From Candidatus Dormiibacterota bacterium (GTDB lineage: Bacteria; Acidobacteriota; Polarisedimenticolia; Gp22-AA2), in assembly GCA_035635555.1 (NCBI GenBank), contig DASQAT010000016.1:62001-126000 (forward strand): DNA of 64,000 nucleotides, read 5' to 3'. Each line of letters begins with the position of its first letter. Within the stretch, counting starts at the first letter, position 1. Position numbers and translations under genes: made by a program. Under the pieces are notes generated by a model. The model saw only the letters and a program-made list of their open reading frames with translations, was not told the origin of the DNA and searched no databases. This document shows positions 15,650 through 22,975 of this stretch, piece after piece.

Positions 15650-17799
15650 AGGGTGGCGAAGGGAGAGGCGTCGCGCACGATCGGCGGCGGCACGACCGTC
15701 TCGGAGCGCATTTCGGACCGCGTCGCCGTCCAGTCCCCCACCCTCAGGACCAGGAGCGTCGCGTCGTCGGCGGCGTCCTTCTTGCCCCGGTGATCCTGGT
15801 AGGCGCGCTCGACCCGCGCCAGGAGATCGGCAGGCCCCCTGGAGCCGGCCTCCGACAGCAGCGTCTCGAGACGCGCCGGGCCGAACACGCCGCCGGCATC
15901 ATCCTCCGCATCGACCAGACCGTCGGTGTAAAGGAACAGCCGGTCGCCCGGCTCGAGGGAGATGGTCTTCTCGGCGTAGGCGCCCCCCGACATCAGGCCG
16001 ATCGGGCGTCCGGTCGGGTCGAGCCGCTCGAGCCGGCCGTCCCGCCGCAGCACGAACGGGCTCTCGTGGCCGGCGTTGACGTACCTGAGCGCGCGCCGCG
16101 CCGGATCGAGGACCCCCAGGAACAGGGTGAGATAGACCTCGGGCGGAGTTGACGTCTCCACGTCGCGGTCGAGCTGCCGGGCGAACGTCGCGAGATCGGT
16201 CTCGAGCGGGATGCGCGCCTTGATCGTCGCCTGCAGGTTCGCCATCAGGAGCGCCGCCGGCACCCCCTTGCCGGACACGTCCCCCATGAGCAGCGCCACT
16301 TCCCCGCCCGGAAGATCGAAGTAGTTGAAGAAGTCCCCCCCCAGCTCGTGGGCCGGGATCGACAGACCCTGCAGCTCCGCGAACGGGTAGAGCATCGGCT
16401 TCTTCGGGAGCAGCTCGTTCTGGATCCTGCGGCAGAGCTCCAGCTCCTTGCGCAGCCGCTCCTGCTCCACCAGGCGCTCCTGGTTCGCTTGCAGGTCGCG
16501 CGCCATCCTGTTGAACGCCTGGGCGAGCTGCCCCAGCTCGTCGCGCGAGCGGACCGGCACCTGCGTGTCGAGACGTCCCGCCGCCAGCTCGCCGGCGGCG
16601 CGCGTCAGGTCGGAGAGGTTGTGCGTCATGCGGCGCGAGATCGGCACGATGCCGAAGAGCGCCAGCGCCGCCAGGCCCAGGCCGGCCCCCAGGTTGCGGG
16701 CCGAGGCGCTGCGTATCTCGCCGAGCGCCGCGCCGACCGGGCGGGCGATACCGAACACCAGGCCGGTCACCGGGTCCTCGCGCGTCACCACCACCCAGTT
16801 CTCATCCGGCGAGACGCCGATGCGGAACTTCCCGTCACTCCGGCTCGCGGCCGGCTCCTCGCGCACCCCTCCCTTCCCGACGGCGTTCGCCTGCCCCGAG
16901 GCCGCCGCCTCCTCGAGGCCGCGCAGCGTCGGCAAATCCGCCTGGTTCGGGGTGAACAGGTTTCCGGAGCCGTCGAGGGCGAACGGGATCTCCCCCTGCT
17001 CGCGCTTGGTCTGCGACAGAATCTCGCGCAGGAGGCGGTCGGCGCTCACCTTTGCCTTCAGGTGCCCGACCGTCTGGCCGTTGCGTATCAGCGGACAGCC
17101 GAACTCCTGCTTGAGAGCCAGGGCCGCCCGGGGTTCCGGCGGCCTCTCCTTCTCCGCCGCGGCCCGCCGCGCCTCGACCTCGGTCCTTATCCTGTCCTTC
17201 ACGATCTTCAAGATATCCTGGCCACCCTGGCCCAGGTTGTCGTCCAGCTCCTTCTTGATCTTCCCGGCCTCCTCGGCCGTCAGAAACGACGCGGCCATCT
17301 TGATCACCGGCTGCAGCTTCGGGTCCTTCGCGAGCTCGCCGACGATGCGCGGCAGGGGGACGACGATCGACTGCCGGTCCGCGGGCGTCCCCGGTCGTGA
17401 GGGGAGGGGCGCATGAGAGCCGGTCGCGTGCCCGCCGTCCGGCGGCTCCGGGGGGCCTGGGCTCGGGGTGAACTCGAAGGAGTCGATGAAGTTCGCCGTC
17501 TCGCCGAGCGCCGCCACCAGCCGGCCGACGAGCATCGCGTCGGGCTCCTCGACCTCCGCCTTCGACCCGCCGCGCGTCTCGGGGAAGGGGAGCGATTCGA
17601 GCATGTCGATCCGCCGGCTCAGGTTGGCCGTGACGACGCCCATGCGGTTGTTGATCTCGCCCGCCATGCGGGACGATTCCGCTTCGACCGTCCGCCGCAA
17701 CGCGCGCGCGGAGGTTTGGTAGGAGTACAGCGTGATGGCCCCCAGCGGCACCACGGCCAGGAGCAGGAACGCCAGGATCAGCTGGGTGCGGAGTTTCAT
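15646..17799 (-). CDS. HAMP-domain SpoIIE-type PP2C phosphatase, membrane bound
   Basis: A 717-residue signalling protein. It has an N-terminal membrane helix (about 7-27), a long extracytoplasmic sensor region (about 28-370) with Pro-rich and charged segments, a second membrane helix, a HAMP domain (ITRRMT-like start, then RDELGQLAQAFN), a short coiled coil and a SpoIIE-type PP2C domain to the end. The phosphatase motifs LGGDFFNYFDL, MGDVSGKGVPAALLM, NAGHESPF and YTDGLVDAED are all present, with the Asp residues that bind Mn or Mg. The family dephosphorylates Ser/Thr on anti-sigma-factor antagonists (partner switching), but no such antagonist or anti-sigma kinase is seen here. It may pair with targets elsewhere. 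Confidence 0.92.
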   Translation of the reverse strand: MKLRTQLILAFLLLAVVPLGAITLYSYQTSARALRRTVEAESSRMAGEINNRMGVVTANLSRRIDMLESLPFPETRGGSKAEVEEPDAMLVGRLVAALGETANFIDSFEFTPSPGPPEPPDGGHATGSHAPLPSRPGTPADRQSIVVPLPRIVGELAKDPKLQPVIKMAASFLTAEEAGKIKKELDDNLGQGGQDILKIVKDRIRTEVEARRAAAEKERPPEPRAALALKQEFGCPLIRNGQTVGHLKAKVSADRLLREILSQTKREQGEIPFALDGSGNLFTPNQADLPTLRGLEEAAASGQANAVGKGGVREEPAASRSDGKFRIGVSPDENWVVVTREDPVTGLVFGIARPVGAALGEIRSASARNLGAGLGLAALALFGIVPISRRMTHNLSDLTRAAGELAAGRLDTQVPVRSRDELGQLAQAFNRMARDLQANQERLVEQERLRKELELCRRIQNELLPKKPMLYPFAELQGLSIPAHELGGDFFNYFDLPGGEVALLMGDVSGKGVPAALLMANLQATIKARIPLETDLATFARQLDRDVETSTPPEVYLTLFLGVLDPARRALRYVNAGHESPFVLRRDGRLERLDPTGRPIGLMSGGAYAEKTISLEPGDRLFLYTDGLVDAEDDAGGVFGPARLETLLSEAGSRGPADLLARVERAYQDHRGKKDAADDATLLVLRVGDWTATRSEMRSETVVPPPIVRDASPFATL

Positions 17800-17918
17800 G
17801 CGGAGAGAATACCACCCTCCCGGGGCCGCCGGCGACCGCCGGAAAAACTTCGGGCGCGGGACCGGTCACCCGGCACGCCGCGCCCGCTATTCCGGTCAGG
17901 CTTCGACCAAAAAGGGGG

Positions 17919-18218
17919 TTAGCCCTTCTTGATGTCCGTCACACCTTCGTGCTCGCCCTTCTCGTTGTCATGGCAGGTCAGCGTGACCTTGTCGCCGGCC
18001 TTGAAGTTCTTGAGCTCATCGACGGCCTTGTCCATCACCGGGGCGGTCTTCTGTTCCCCCTTCTCGTCCTTGATGGTGATGGTCTTCCCTTCCATGTCGA
18101 TGGACACGACGGTCGCCTTCACCTGGTGTGTCTTGCCGGCGGCGAGGGCCGGCGAAACCACCCCAAGGACGAGGGCGGCGACGAATACTGCGCAAACCAC
18201 AGCGGCCAGTTTCTTCAT
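17919..18218 (-). CDS. small exported protein, OB-fold-like
   Basis: A 99-residue protein with a standard signal peptide (about 1-26, ending ALA). A compact beta-rich domain follows, with the repeated pattern KATVVSIDMEGKTITIKDEKGE and a later KAGDKVTLTCHD. It resembles the periplasmic OB-fold proteins of the DUF5666 and CusF types, but the metal-binding residues of CusF cannot be assigned. One Cys and one His lie together near the end (LTCHDNE). The ATG at 18218 follows GGAGG. It appears monocistronic. Confidence 0.75.
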   Translation of the reverse strand: MKKLAAVVCAVFVAALVLGVVSPALAAGKTHQVKATVVSIDMEGKTITIKDEKGEQKTAPVMDKAVDELKNFKAGDKVTLTCHDNEKGEHEGVTDIKKG

Positions 18219-18353
18219 AGTGCCTCCACAGGACACGAGCGGTTATGACCCCGAGCGCGGATCATACTTCAGAATGTGGTCCAGGGATCCCTTTGATTGC
18301 GGTCCCGTGAGACCCGCTCCCGGGCCCGCCCCCCTCCTGTATGATCGCGCCCC

Positions 18354-19778
18354 ATGCGCGACCCCAGGAAGCCAAGGTGGCCCCTCGAGCCGGTGTCGGG
18401 CGATCTGCGCCGTCTCATCGACGCCTGCGCCGCCTACGTGGTCGCGCACATCGACTCGCTGCCGGAGCAGCCGTCGTTCGACGTCGATGGCGCGGCCGAG
18501 CTCGCCTCGACCTTCGACGAGCCGGCCCCCGACCAGGGTCGCCCCATCGAGGCGATCCTCGCGAGGCTCGGGCCGGCCGTCCTGAAGTCGTTCACGACCG
18601 CCGGCCCTGGATACCTGGCGTTCATCCCGGGGGGCGGCATCCCGTCGGCGGCGATCGCGGACTTCGTCGCCACGTCCGTGAACCGCTTCGTGGGGGTCGC
18701 GGCGGCGGCCCCCGCCCTGGCGCGCATCGAGGCGCAGACGATCTCCTGGCTCGCAGGGCTCATGGGATACCCGCCGGCGTCCGGAGGGATCCTGACGTCC
18801 GGCGGCTCCCTGTCCAACCTCGTGGCCCTGGTGACGGCGCGCGCGGCGAGGCTGCCGGAGGACTTCCTCGGCGGGACGATCTACCTGTCGGACGAGACGC
18901 ACCTGTCGGTCCTCAAGGCGGCCCGCATCGCCGGCTTTCCCGATCGGAACGTCCGGCGCATCCCGGTGGACGGGCGTTTCCGGCTGCGGCCGGACCGTCT
19001 GGAGGCCGCCATCGAGGAGGACCGCGCCGCGGGACGCCGGCCGTTCTTCGTCGTCGCCAACGTCGGGACGACCAACACCGGCGCCATCGATCCGCTGCCG
19101 GAGATTCTCGACATCGCGCGCCATCACGGCTTGTGGACGCACGCCGACGCGGCGTACGGCGGCTTCTTCCGCCTAGTCCCCGAGGGGGCGGCGCGCATGA
19201 GAGGGATCGAGCGCTGCGACTCGATCACCCTCGACCCTCACAAGGGGCTGTTCCTGCCGTACGGGACCGGCTGCCTCCTGGTGCGCGACCCGGAGACGCT
19301 GCGGCGGGCGCACCGGATGGAGGCCGGCTACCTGCAGGACGTGAGCGCGGACCCGGGGGCGCCCAACTTCACCGACCTCTCCCCCGAGCTGTCGCGCGAC
19401 TTCCGCGGACTGCGCCTGTGGCTGCCGATCATGCTGCACGGCGTGCAGGCGTTCCGCGATCAGATCCAGGAGAAGCTGGACCTGGCGATCCTGGCCCACG
19501 ACGCGCTGAAGGACGATCCGCTGTTCGAGATGCTGGACGAGCCCCAGCTCTCGATCGTCGCCTTCAGGGCCCGCCCGCCCGCCGGCGACCCGGACCTCTT
19601 CGGCGCCGAGGTCCTGCGCCGGGTCAACTCCCGGCGCCGCGTGTTCCTGTCGAGCAGCACCATCGGCGGGCGCTACGTCCTGCGCATCTGCGTCCTGAGC
19701 TTCCGCACCCACGCCGATCGCGTGCGCGACGCGGTCACCGCCCTGCGGGAGGAGGCCCGGCGGCTCGCGGGCGCCTGA
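18354..19778 (+). CDS. PLP-dependent amino-acid decarboxylase, group II
   Basis: A 474-residue enzyme of the aromatic-amino-acid/glutamate decarboxylase group. Recognisable features are GPGYLAFIPGGG near the N-terminus, LTSGGSLSNLVAL (phosphate-binding region), HADAAYGGF with the Asp that contacts the pyridine nitrogen, and SITLDPHKGLFLPYG with the Schiff-base Lys. The reaction is decarboxylation of an L-amino acid to an amine; the specific substrate cannot be read from sequence. A TATGAT at 18340-18345 lies eight bases before the ATG, so the mRNA may have almost no leader. Its end overlaps the convergent SET-domain gene by 44 bases. Confidence 0.9.
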   Translation: MRDPRKPRWPLEPVSGDLRRLIDACAAYVVAHIDSLPEQPSFDVDGAAELASTFDEPAPDQGRPIEAILARLGPAVLKSFTTAGPGYLAFIPGGGIPSAAIADFVATSVNRFVGVAAAAPALARIEAQTISWLAGLMGYPPASGGILTSGGSLSNLVALVTARAARLPEDFLGGTIYLSDETHLSVLKAARIAGFPDRNVRRIPVDGRFRLRPDRLEAAIEEDRAAGRRPFFVVANVGTTNTGAIDPLPEILDIARHHGLWTHADAAYGGFFRLVPEGAARMRGIERCDSITLDPHKGLFLPYGTGCLLVRDPETLRRAHRMEAGYLQDVSADPGAPNFTDLSPELSRDFRGLRLWLPIMLHGVQAFRDQIQEKLDLAILAHDALKDDPLFEMLDEPQLSIVAFRARPPAGDPDLFGAEVLRRVNSRRRVFLSSSTIGGRYVLRICVLSFRTHADRVRDAVTALREEARRLAGA

Positions 19779-20238
19779 GTCGCTGTGACAGGAGCGTGCC
19801 GCGGCAGCGCGCGGCGCCGCAGCGGCAGGCGTAGCGTTCGGGGTGATCCTCGTCCGAGCCCCCTTCGCGCGCGTACGCGTAGTCGTAGGTCAGCTCCACA
19901 CCGGCCGGGATGTCCCGGAGCGCCGTGATGAACACGCGGCCGGCCTCGATGACCGGGGCGCAGTTCGGCTCGCACGCGTGGTTGAGGTAGCGGGCGGGGC
20001 CGCCGCCGGCCGCCGCGTCGATGACGGTGTCCCGGTCGACGGTGAACAGGAAGGTGTGATGACGCCGCATACCGGCGTCGTCGTAGCGCGCGTCGGCCTC
20101 GGCGTGCGTGATCCTCTCCCCCGTGTACTCGACGACGCGCGTGCCGCGCGGTATGAGGCGTGCCGCGAATCCCCCCAGCCCCTGGATCGGCGAGGGGCGG
20201 ACCTCGAAGAGACGGTTGCCGCGCTTCGGCCGGGACAT
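19735..20238 (-). CDS. SET-domain protein lysine methyltransferase
   Basis: A 167-residue SET domain with little else. It opens with PSPIQGLGGFAA and GTRVVEYTGE and has the cofactor motif LNHACEPNC. ELTYDYAY carries the catalytic Tyr, and a post-SET cysteine cluster (CRCGAARCRG) completes a zinc site with the earlier Cys. It would transfer methyl groups from S-adenosylmethionine to lysine. Bacterial SET proteins of this size are often thought to be acquired from eukaryotes; the target is unknown. Its ATG overlaps by one base (TGATG) the stop of the exported peptidase gene, so the two are co-translated. The C-terminus overlaps the convergent decarboxylase gene. Confidence 0.88.
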   Translation of the reverse strand: MSRPKRGNRLFEVRPSPIQGLGGFAARLIPRGTRVVEYTGERITHAEADARYDDAGMRRHHTFLFTVDRDTVIDAAAGGGPARYLNHACEPNCAPVIEAGRVFITALRDIPAGVELTYDYAYAREGGSDEDHPERYACRCGAARCRGTLLSQRLRRPRAAGPPPAGR

Positions 20239-21215
20239 CAGTGGACGGTCTCCTCCGGCGGCGCCGGCTCCTCCTCGGCCTGCCACGCCTCGAGGATGCG
20301 GCGCGTGCGTGCCCGGCGCCGGGCGCCGGCGAGGAGGGCGAGAAGCGTGATCCCGGTCCACAGCGCCGTCGTCCCGGTCAGGGCGGGGACCCAGCGGTAG
20401 AGCAGGAGGCTGCCGCGCCGCCAGTCGGTCTCCGATCGGTCGAGCGGCACGCCGGTCGCCGCCTGCCAGGCCTCGGGGAACGGGCGGACCCTGGCCTCGC
20501 GCACGATGTCGCGCACGACCGACTGGCCGTAGGTTTTCACTGTCCACAGGAGAAAATCGAACGAGGCGGCGTAGGCCGCGCGGGCCCTGTCGTCCGAGGC
20601 GTCGAAGGCGGCGTCGAGCTCGGCCAGGGGGGGCAGGCGACCGGTCAGGACCGACGACGAGTACACCAGCACGTCGCGCATCCCCCAGGAGCGCTCGATG
20701 CCGGTCGCGACCCCCTCGCCGAACCAGCGCGGCAGACCTGGTCCCGCGGCATCGTACAGAAGCATGTGCGTCGCCTCGTGGGCCAGGACCGACGAGAGAT
20801 CGGCGTACGGATAGCGGTCCGCCTCCGCCACCCGGATCGCGCCGGCGCGCGCCGCCGGAACGATGAAGCCGGCCGCCCACGGCGGCGCCTGCGCATCGAC
20901 GGCGCGCACGGCCGGGTCCATCGCGGGGCCGACGGGGATCAGCGTGATCCGATAGGGCGCCGCCGCGCGCACTCCCAGCTCCTGCTCGACCCGCGGCAGG
21001 AGCGTGCGGGCGTCGCGCGCCAGCCCCTCGAGCCTGCCCCGCTCCGAGGCAGGCGCCTCCAGGACACAGTCGCCGACCTCGATGCGGAGCAGGGGTGCAG
21101 TCGCTCCGGCACTCGGCCTCCCCTCGGGAGCGCCGGGCGCCGGAGCCGCCGCAGCCGCCACGATCACGAGGCTCGCGAGAAGGCTCCCCGTTCTGGAGTA
21201 TCCTCTTCGGCTCAA
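20238..21215 (-). CDS. exported gluzincin-like peptidase (HExxH) with membrane anchor
   Basis: A 325-residue protein. From a TTG start at 21215 it has a signal peptide (about 1-29), then an alpha/beta domain with HEATH at 146-150 and a downstream Glu in FGEGVA (about 167). This is the zinc-binding arrangement of peptidase MA-type gluzincins. A membrane helix near 293-315 is followed by a charged cytoplasmic tail, so the active domain faces the periplasm. The much longer open frame upstream is only a shadow of plus-strand genes. The start is supported by a GGAG eight bases upstream, inside the palindrome shared with the divergent gene. It is co-translated with the SET-domain gene. Confidence 0.82.
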   Translation of the reverse strand: MSRRGYSRTGSLLASLVIVAAAAAPAPGAPEGRPSAGATAPLLRIEVGDCVLEAPASERGRLEGLARDARTLLPRVEQELGVRAAAPYRITLIPVGPAMDPAVRAVDAQAPPWAAGFIVPAARAGAIRVAEADRYPYADLSSVLAHEATHMLLYDAAGPGLPRWFGEGVATGIERSWGMRDVLVYSSSVLTGRLPPLAELDAAFDASDDRARAAYAASFDFLLWTVKTYGQSVVRDIVREARVRPFPEAWQAATGVPLDRSETDWRRGSLLLYRWVPALTGTTALWTGITLLALLAGARRRARTRRILEAWQAEEEPAPPEETVH

Positions 21216-21217
21216 GC

Positions 21218-21227
21218 GGAGATCTCC
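21218..21227. promoter_or_regulatory. palindromic ribosome site shared by divergent genes
   Basis: GGAGATCTCC is its own reverse complement. On the plus strand GGAG lies nine bases before the GTG at 21231; on the minus strand GGAG lies eight bases before the TTG at 21215. Only 15 bases separate the two start codons, so each promoter must lie inside the other gene. Confidence 0.55.
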
Positions 21228-21230
21228 ACC

Positions 21231-22127
21231 GTGCCGCGGATGCCCGTCATCCCGCTCATCCTCCTCCTCGCGCCGGCCCCGCCCCCTTCCGCCGCGACCG
21301 GCTCGGATGCGTCGAAGGAGCTCGTCGTCTGCGCCCCCGGCTACCCCGGCGATACCGCCTCGGCGCAGCCCACGATGGACCTGTTCGCGAAAGCCGCCTC
21401 CGACGCCGCCGAGTGGCCTGCCGGCAGCCTGCATGCCGTCTACTTCGAGACGGCCGAGGGGGGGCTGCGGCGCCTGGCCAGAAACGACGCGGCGCTCGCT
21501 CTCGTGTCGCTCCCCTTCTTTCTTCAGCACGAGAAAGAGATGGGGCTCCAGGCGAGGCTCCAGGTCGCGGAGGACTCGGGCGCTCTCGCCGTCTGGAGCC
21601 TGGCGGCCCGCCGGGGCAGGGTACCATCTTCGGCCGCGCTCGACGGCTTCGAGATCACCGGGGTGGCCGGCTACTCGCCGGAGTTCATCCGCGGCCCGGT
21701 CCTGGGAGAGTTTGGACCGCTCCCCCCGACCGCCCGCGTCACCTCCACCGCCAACGTCCTGTCGGCGCTGCGGCGCGCGGCGTCGGGTGCTTTGATCGCC
21801 GTGGTCCTCGACGACGCGCAGACCCGGGCGCTCGCGACCCTGCCGTTCGCGGAGGACCTCGAGATCGTGGCGCGCTCCGCTCTGATGCCGCGGACTCTCC
21901 TGTGCACCGTCGGCGGCCGGCTTCAGCCGCGGCGGTCCGAGAGGATGGTCCGTGGACTGGAGAAGCTGCACACCGATCCCGCGCGCGCCGAGATCCTGAA
22001 GACGATGCGGATGACCCGCTTCGAGCCGGTCGACACGATGTCGCTCGACGCCGCCCGGCGCCTGTTCGCTGCGGCGGGGAGGCCCGCCGCCCCGGCGGGC
22101 ACTCCGGCGGGCAAGACCGGCCGGTGA
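21231..22127 (+). CDS. PhnD-like periplasmic substrate-binding protein
   Basis: A 298-residue exported protein with a signal peptide (about 1-24). The sequence follows the PhnD/phosphate-phosphonate binding-protein pattern: an opening strand (ELVVCAPGYP), a low-count hinge around VSLPFFLQH, and AALDGFEITGVAGYSPEF followed by the second lobe. The typical ligand-binding Ser/Thr motif of true PhnD proteins is not obvious, and no ABC permease or ATPase is adjacent, so it may serve sensing or an outer-membrane system. The GTG at 21231 has the shared GGAG nine bases upstream; an ATG at 21240 is the alternative. It is the first gene of a probable four-gene operon. Confidence 0.7.
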   Translation: MPRMPVIPLILLLAPAPPPSAATGSDASKELVVCAPGYPGDTASAQPTMDLFAKAASDAAEWPAGSLHAVYFETAEGGLRRLARNDAALALVSLPFFLQHEKEMGLQARLQVAEDSGALAVWSLAARRGRVPSSAALDGFEITGVAGYSPEFIRGPVLGEFGPLPPTARVTSTANVLSALRRAASGALIAVVLDDAQTRALATLPFAEDLEIVARSALMPRTLLCTVGGRLQPRRSERMVRGLEKLHTDPARAEILKTMRMTRFEPVDTMSLDAARRLFAAAGRPAAPAGTPAGKTGR

Positions 22128-22933
22128 TCGAGGAACGCCGGACTCCCGCGGCGGCGATCCTGCTGGGACTCCTCGCCACGGGATGTGCCGCCGCACTGCG
22201 GGAGCCGCGGCCGATCGTCGAGCTGGCCGGCGGCGCTCCTGCCGCCGACCTCGCGGAAGCGGCGGAGCTCCTGTCACGGGCCGAGGCGCTGTTCGCCGAG
22301 CGCGACGTCGAGAAGGCGGGCACCGCGGCGGGGCTTTACCTGCGCGCCGCCGCGGCCGATGACGCGCCGATCGCGGCGCTTCTAGGGGCGGTGCGCGCCG
22401 ATGTCTGGCTGACCGATCACGAGAGCGACCCCGGCCCCCGCGGGCGGGCGGCCGCCGCCGCGGTCGAGGCGGCGCAGTGGTGCACCCGGAGGAGGCCGGC
22501 GGATCCGGCCTGCGACTACTGGCTTGCCGCCGCCCTCGGCGTGCAGGCGCGCGAGAGACCGTCGACCGGCCTGTCCGCCCTGCCGGAGATCGAACGGGCG
22601 TTCGAGAAGGCCCTGCGGAACGCCCCCGAAATCGACGAGGCCGGGCCGGACCGGGCGCTGGCTCTTCTGTATCTTCGCGCCCCGGGATGGCCGGCCGGGC
22701 CGGGCGATCCGGAAGTCGGCCTGGAACATGCGCGCGCGGCCGTCGCGCGGCGCCCCGGCCATCCGCCGAACCAGCTGGCCCTCGCCGAGGCGCTCCGGGC
22801 CACGGGCGACGCGCAGGGGAGCCGCGCGGCGTATGGGCGCGCGCTGGCTCTCGCCCGGGAGATGACGGATCGGGGGGACAGGGACGCCCCGGACTGGGTG
22901 GCCGAGGCCGAGAGGGGGCTCGGCGACCGTTGA
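22124..22933 (+). CDS. TatT-like TPR lipoprotein
   Basis: A 269-residue protein with a lipoprotein signal (lipobox LATGC, acylated Cys about residue 22) and an all-helical body built of TPR-like pairs. It resembles TatT, the partner protein of some TRAP-type uptake systems; these trimers present a binding cavity in the periplasm. No TRAP membrane genes are present, so the resemblance is structural only. The GTG overlaps the upstream stop (GTGA), which ties it to the PhnD-like protein, and 42 bases separate it from the next gene. Confidence 0.75.
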   Translation: MIEERRTPAAAILLGLLATGCAAALREPRPIVELAGGAPAADLAEAAELLSRAEALFAERDVEKAGTAAGLYLRAAAADDAPIAALLGAVRADVWLTDHESDPGPRGRAAAAAVEAAQWCTRRRPADPACDYWLAAALGVQARERPSTGLSALPEIERAFEKALRNAPEIDEAGPDRALALLYLRAPGWPAGPGDPEVGLEHARAAVARRPGHPPNQLALAEALRATGDAQGSRAAYGRALALAREMTDRGDRDAPDWVAEAERGLGDR

Positions 22934-22975
22934 GTCCCTTGCGTGACACGGCCGGTCTGAGGTAAAGAGGTACGC

